Source: an endosymbiont of Escarpia spicata (GTDB taxonomy: Bacteria > Pseudomonadota > Gammaproteobacteria > Chromatiales > Chromatiaceae). From it: a stretch of 64,000 bases of DNA. Shown here one piece after another: positions 60,283 to 64,000 of this stretch (position 1 is the first letter of the stretch; the number at the start of each line of letters is the position of its first letter). The notes under the pieces were generated by a model, which did not search any database, was not told the DNA's origin, and was given only the letters and a program-made list of their open reading frames with translations. Made by a program: the position numbers and the translations under genes. The DNA lies in contig QFXE01000005.1 of assembly GCA_003349915.1 (NCBI GenBank), positions 1 through 64,000 of the forward strand. Reading direction: 5' to 3'.

Positions 60283-60370
60283 GTAGACCCGATCAAGCGT
60301 AGCGGATCGGGCGTCCTCAAATTGACTGAACGCCTGGATTGCCGGTTCCGCTGCGCTTGAACCGGCCTAC
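60283..60370. repeat. inverted repeat, family R3
   Basis: GTAGACCCGATCAAGCGTAG with continuation GCGGATCGGGC (a small inverted pair itself) faces GCCGGTTCCGCTGCGCTTGA with GAACCGGCCTAC. It lies between the convergent ends of the peptidase-hydrolase gene and the sortase gene. Confidence 0.7.
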
Positions 60371-60394
60371 CTCCGGTCAGATATTTTGGCCGGA

Positions 60395-60958
60395 TCACAT
60401 CGCCATCTCTTCGGCCATGACTACATACCTCAGCGGACCACCCGGCACCAGGGCATCGAAGGGGTAACAGGTGATGAGCAATAGCTGATTATGCGCATCG
60501 GGTAACAACAGTCCGATCTCTGTTTCGTGACGTACACTCTGCTGCAAAACAGCGTAGTGGACCAGTCCCCTATCAGGGCGTTCTATCACCAGCCGATCAC
60601 CCTGTTTTAGCTGTTGCAGAAAACGGAAGTGGGTGTCCCGGTGGCCACTGACAATGCTTTTGCCCGCACTGCCGGGACGAGCGCTATTTTCGATCCAGCC
60701 CGGCCCGAAGGCGAGGGTGCGGCCACTGGCTCCGGCCAGGATGTAGCGCTCTATCTCCAACCCAGGCACCGAGAGCTTCGCCACCGGCCAAGTGTCGGCC
60801 CAGTCCCAGGGGGGTACATGATCAGATTCTGATCGGGTCTTTTCCCAGGCATCGGCGATCAGAACTTCGGAGAGCCATGCCTTGGCATGAATCCACCCCC
60901 CAGCGGTCAATTGCCAGACGGCGGCCAACAGAAGGGTTATCACCAATAATCGCTTCAT
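60395..60958 (-). CDS. class GN (proteobacterial) sortase
   Basis: Sortases cut a C-terminal signal on a partner protein and anchor it. From the ATG at 60958 this is a 187-residue protein with one N-terminal membrane helix (LLVITLLLAAVWQLTA). The sortase core has VSGHRDTHFRFL with the catalytic His, LLLITCYPFD with Cys164, and GGPLRYVVMA with the Arg. Its start overlaps the stop of the target gene (ATGA), so both are translated together. Such Gram-negative sortases usually serve a single dedicated target protein, here the VIT/VWA protein upstream. Confidence 0.94.
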   Translation of the reverse strand: MKRLLVITLLLAAVWQLTAGGWIHAKAWLSEVLIADAWEKTRSESDHVPPWDWADTWPVAKLSVPGLEIERYILAGASGRTLAFGPGWIENSARPGSAGKSIVSGHRDTHFRFLQQLKQGDRLVIERPDRGLVHYAVLQQSVRHETEIGLLLPDAHNQLLLITCYPFDALVPGGPLRYVVMAEEMAM

Positions 60959-63096
60959 GTCCTGCGTTTCCACGTCAGAACGAGCACGCTCATCAGCAAA
61001 AAAAGGCCGATCAAAAGATGTAGTGAGGCGGGAGTGGCGGTTTGAGGCATACGGCCGAACACCTTGTTCGCCTTCCAACCATGAGGCAGGTTGGTCGGCA
61101 TCGGTTTTGTTTTCAACATCTCTTCGAGTTGGCGGACGGGGGTTTTGTCCACCGCAACCAGGCTGGTGTATCGGCTGACCAGTTGGTGTTTCAGTGCGAC
61201 TTCAAGGACTGCTTTACGAATTTCCGGTTCCGGCCTGCCGCGATTGCGCTGGGCCATCAGTTCAGCGATATTCGCCCTGGCCCAGAGCAGATGCACACCG
61301 GCCCGATCACCACCACCCCCCAGCTGGATACGCCGCTGCCAAGACTCCCCTGCTCTGTCACCCTTGATGGTCAACAAACCTTGTAGTTGGTCTGCCTTCA
61401 ACACCAGCAGGATCGGCTCTCCCGCATAGAGATCAGGTAGTGGATTTGGATAGCCCTCCACCTCGACACCATCAGGCCACTGCAACTGAATATTGGTCAG
61501 CAGAGGCTGTTCCAGTTTTAGAAAGAGTGCCGCCAAACGTGACTCAACCTCTTCCAGATCCCCCACATAGGTGAAGCTGCCACGGCCAAACTCCGCAGCC
61601 TGGGACATGAAGAAGCTGTTGGGCGCTGAACCTATGCCGATGGTGAAGAGACGACTCGCTCCCAAACGACGATGGATCAGCTTAAACAGTTCATCCTCAT
61701 TGCCTACGCTGCCGTCGGTGAGGAATATCACCTGGCGCAAACGGTCGTGGGACTCCCTGCCATTGAGGGCCAACTCAAGCGCCGGTAGCATCTCAGTACC
61801 GCCATCGGCTGCCAGCGACGAAACATAATCCAACGCCTGTCTGAGATTACGCGGTGTAGCATCCACTGCATGTTGATGGAGGGCACGGGTATAGCTGCTG
61901 AACTGGATGATATTGAAGCGGTCATCCGGCCGCAGACGCCGCAGGGCAATTTTGAGCGCGGCTTTGGCCTGGGCAATGGAGGTCCCATGCATGGAGCCGG
62001 AGGTGTCGACCACAAAGATGATTTCCCGTGGTTGGGTTGGCATCACAGCATCTCCCTGGGGCGGCATTACCATCAACAATCCATATACCTCGTTGTCCCA
62101 CAACTCGGTGAAGAGAGCCGCATGAGGGGCAACTCCGAGCTTCGGCACCCAGGTCAACTCGAAATCCCGATCCGCCGGAACCTGTTTCGACTTCAGGCCG
62201 ATTTGATATCGCCCTCTGTCATCCTGGGTATGGACTATAGGATGATAGCGGCTCTCCAGAGATGCCAGCGGCAAACCCGCATCCAGATGGATATTGAAAG
62301 AGACCGGGTTGATCCGCCCCAACGCAGGATCGGCCACACTGGGCGTGATCCGGCTGGCATCAGGCACCTGATCGGTATCCGCAGCCCAGCCAGTGCCGCT
62401 GAAACCACTGCTCTCCTCCGGCACTATCGGGACGCCGGGGATATAACGCGGTGCGATGACCAGTGGGAAACGGATCTGAAATCGTCCCTGGTCATAACCC
62501 AGGCTCTGCTGGTATTCGATCTCGATAACAATCGACTCCCCCGGCCCGATATTTGCCACCGACGTGGTAAACATATTGGGCCGTTGTTGACTCAACAGAC
62601 TCGCCTTGCGCCCTTCCGACTTGGCCTTTTCGTAGGTCCTCCTGGCCTGCTGTTTCTCCTGAATCTCGCCTTCGATGACCCGCTCGCCAATGCGCATCCA
62701 CAGCCGGTCTACCGCCGCATCCTCCGGCAGGGGGAATTGATAGATCCCCTCGACCCAATCCTGACTGGGATTACTGAAGCGCTGCGCCACCTTTACCCGT
62801 GCCAGCATGCCGCTGATCTGCATCTCCACATCGGTGCTCAGGTTGGGTGCATCATCTATGCGCCGACCATCCAGTGAGTAGAGATTGAGGGTGCCGCGCA
62901 TCACCTCGTCGGCCGCCGCCAGCGCACTGCCGCTGGTACTGAGGACCAGCAGGACGAAGAACACCGATCCCGCCAGACCTGCGCCAATAGCAGCAACCAG
63001 TGTCAGCAGCATATCCTTGACGAATTCCCGGTTTCGGAGATTGATCCTGACCGGCACGTCAACGTTATCACCCGCCTGCATGAGTGAATGGCTCAT
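60955..63096 (-). CDS. sortase target protein with VIT and VWA domains
   Basis: This 713-residue protein matches the marine proteobacterial sortase target. A signal or membrane segment lies near residues 30-60 (LLTLVAAIGAGLAGSVFFVLL). A VIT domain follows (LSTDVEMQISGMLARVKVAQ; IYQFPLPEDAAVDRLWMRIG), then a VWA domain with its metal site IFVVDTSGSMHGTSI and VIFLTDGSVGNEDE. The C-terminal signal is MPQTATP, then a membrane helix and KRRT, a variant of the LPxTG/LPxTA motif for the adjacent sortase. It likely binds ligands at the cell surface. Confidence 0.93.
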   Translation of the reverse strand: MSHSLMQAGDNVDVPVRINLRNREFVKDMLLTLVAAIGAGLAGSVFFVLLVLSTSGSALAAADEVMRGTLNLYSLDGRRIDDAPNLSTDVEMQISGMLARVKVAQRFSNPSQDWVEGIYQFPLPEDAAVDRLWMRIGERVIEGEIQEKQQARRTYEKAKSEGRKASLLSQQRPNMFTTSVANIGPGESIVIEIEYQQSLGYDQGRFQIRFPLVIAPRYIPGVPIVPEESSGFSGTGWAADTDQVPDASRITPSVADPALGRINPVSFNIHLDAGLPLASLESRYHPIVHTQDDRGRYQIGLKSKQVPADRDFELTWVPKLGVAPHAALFTELWDNEVYGLLMVMPPQGDAVMPTQPREIIFVVDTSGSMHGTSIAQAKAALKIALRRLRPDDRFNIIQFSSYTRALHQHAVDATPRNLRQALDYVSSLAADGGTEMLPALELALNGRESHDRLRQVIFLTDGSVGNEDELFKLIHRRLGASRLFTIGIGSAPNSFFMSQAAEFGRGSFTYVGDLEEVESRLAALFLKLEQPLLTNIQLQWPDGVEVEGYPNPLPDLYAGEPILLVLKADQLQGLLTIKGDRAGESWQRRIQLGGGGDRAGVHLLWARANIAELMAQRNRGRPEPEIRKAVLEVALKHQLVSRYTSLVAVDKTPVRQLEEMLKTKPMPTNLPHGWKANKVFGRMPQTATPASLHLLIGLFLLMSVLVLTWKRRT

Positions 63097-63234
63097 CTTT
63101 GCGCCCTCCCCGCGGCTGGTTGTCTCCTTTTATCGCCCGAATCTCCTCCTCCGATAACCACCTGGCCGACTGGGTTGAGATCCGTTCCGGCGATCCGTAA
63201 AGAAATGCCTCGCTCAGAGGCTGCGGACAGCGCT

Positions 63235-63921
63235 TCATCGTCCCGATCCCGGGACAAATGAGAGCAGCACGAAACGATCGAAACCGAGTCCTTCCAGATC
63301 TACTGAGGGATAGAGCGCCATCCCCTCACCCTCAACTCGCTGTTGAATGCGTTCTGCATCCACCCCGGCAGCAACCAACCGTCGGGATACGGTTTCGGCC
63401 CTCAGTTTTGACAGCTCCCGGTTGTAGTCGTCACTGCCCCGATGATCAGCTGAAGCAAGGATCTTGATATCAAGATCGGGAAAGGCATTCAGCATGCCCG
63501 CCAGGGCGTCGAGCTGCGGCTGAAAACGGGATTCCAGATCGGCACTCTCGGTGCGGAACTGCAGACAGAAGGAGAAACCCTCCGCCACTGCCTGTTGCCG
63601 ATCCTGCTGCAGACGCAGCTGCCGTTCGATCTGCTCCGATTGACTGCCGCTCTGCTGTTGCAGCTGCTGCACCTGTTGACGGGTATCGGCCAATTGATTC
63701 TGTTGCAGACTCAAGGCTGTTTTCTGCCCGTCGATCGTTCCGATCAAGGCCCCACCAATGGCACCTACGACCAGACCGGGAGGGCCGCCCAGCACCCCGC
63801 CAATCAGCATACCAATGGCTGGCCCCTTCAGTTCGTTGGTATCGTTTACGGCAGCATTGGCCAGCAGTGGCGTGGTAAAGAGCAATCCCATAATTGCTAA
63901 GCTGAGCATTTTTCTTTTCAT
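63235..63921 (-). CDS. pdsO: sortase-associated OmpA-family protein PdsO
   Basis: This 228-residue envelope protein matches PdsO, the OmpA-family member of the proteobacterial dedicated sortase system. It has a signal peptide (SLAIMGLLFTTPLLANA), a glycine-zipper segment (GMLIGGVLGGPPGLVVGAIG), a Gln-rich coiled coil (about residues 70-110) and a C-terminal OmpA-like peptidoglycan-binding domain (DIKILASADHRGSDDYNREL; LRAETVSRRLVAAGV). It is first in the order pdsO, target, sortase on the minus strand. Regulator genes pdsR/pdsS often lie nearby and may be beyond the window edge. Confidence 0.92.
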   Translation of the reverse strand: MKRKMLSLAIMGLLFTTPLLANAAVNDTNELKGPAIGMLIGGVLGGPPGLVVGAIGGALIGTIDGQKTALSLQQNQLADTRQQVQQLQQQSGSQSEQIERQLRLQQDRQQAVAEGFSFCLQFRTESADLESRFQPQLDALAGMLNAFPDLDIKILASADHRGSDDYNRELSKLRAETVSRRLVAAGVDAERIQQRVEGEGMALYPSVDLEGLGFDRFVLLSFVPGSGR

Positions 63922-64000
63922 GATAATTCCCTCTGATTATTCCAGCGCACCATCCCTGGCGGAAAACGACAGACCTTTGTCTGCGCCGGGTTGGGGGTAT

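Overview
The window is about 64 kb of chromosome with moderate to high GC content, probably from a gammaproteobacterium. Marker genes supporting this are rml rhamnose genes, YcbB/YcbK and PBP1b cell-wall enzymes, PolB, XthA, YaaA, TatD-family and YheT-family proteins, and a proteobacterial sortase system (class GN sortase, VIT/VWA target, PdsO). A PEP-CTERM tail, a marine-type sortase locus, a large BcrAD/BadFG-type activase and many short palindromic repeats would fit a marine or sediment relative of sulfur-oxidising Chromatiales. That placement is inference. I saw no rRNA, tRNA, CRISPR array, intact transposase or prophage.

Layout. 63-4421: a secreted protein of unknown function, then the dTDP-L-rhamnose operon rmlB-A-C-D on the minus strand, with an odd A10 junction between rmlC and rmlD. 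4688-5348: a vapBC toxin-antitoxin pair with a visible promoter and operator. 5421-10154: a 1577-residue activase-like protein. 10394-14740: two promoters with IscR-like boxes, one for a small membrane protein and one for a sufB-C-D-E operon without sufS. 14946-18915: YheT hydrolase, an orphan radical SAM protein, a SlyD-type FKBP and a GlsB-type membrane protein. 19228-26948: a palindromic operator and a secreted beta-propeller; a periplasmic-type DNA ligase; a P-type ATPase flanked by 189-bp direct repeats, one carrying a broken copy of the ligase 5' end; and a PAS/HisKA_2 kinase with an ANTAR regulator.

27290-31284: a stub of an EAL domain leads directly into a chemoreceptor, followed by PolB. 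31395-38780: a lipoprotein, and the YcbK and YcbB cell-wall genes separated by an oppositely oriented pair (membrane protein and six-PKD-repeat protein), then a diguanylate cyclase. 39097-49007: xthA, yaaA, TatD, a phosphopantetheinyl transferase, galE, uppP, a PEP-CTERM lamin-tail protein, an SPL-like radical SAM protein and putP. 49104-53839: an AT-rich epimerase, a deacetylase-like protein, a DinG/YoaA helicase and a putative nuclease-fold partner. 54011-58212: a nested palindromic element, PBP1b, a YafK-type L,D-transpeptidase overlapping a glutamine amidotransferase. 58436-60262: a papain-like peptidase fused to an alpha/beta hydrolase. 60395-63921: the sortase, its target and PdsO.

Much of the content serves the cell envelope: rhamnose and galactose nucleotide sugars, UppP, PBP1b, three peptidoglycan-acting enzymes, two surface-sorting signals (PEP-CTERM and sortase) and a PKD adhesin-like protein. 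The least explained items are the peptidase-hydrolase fusion, the orphan radical SAM protein, the giant activase, the two IscR-like boxes, and the direct repeats around the P-type ATPase.
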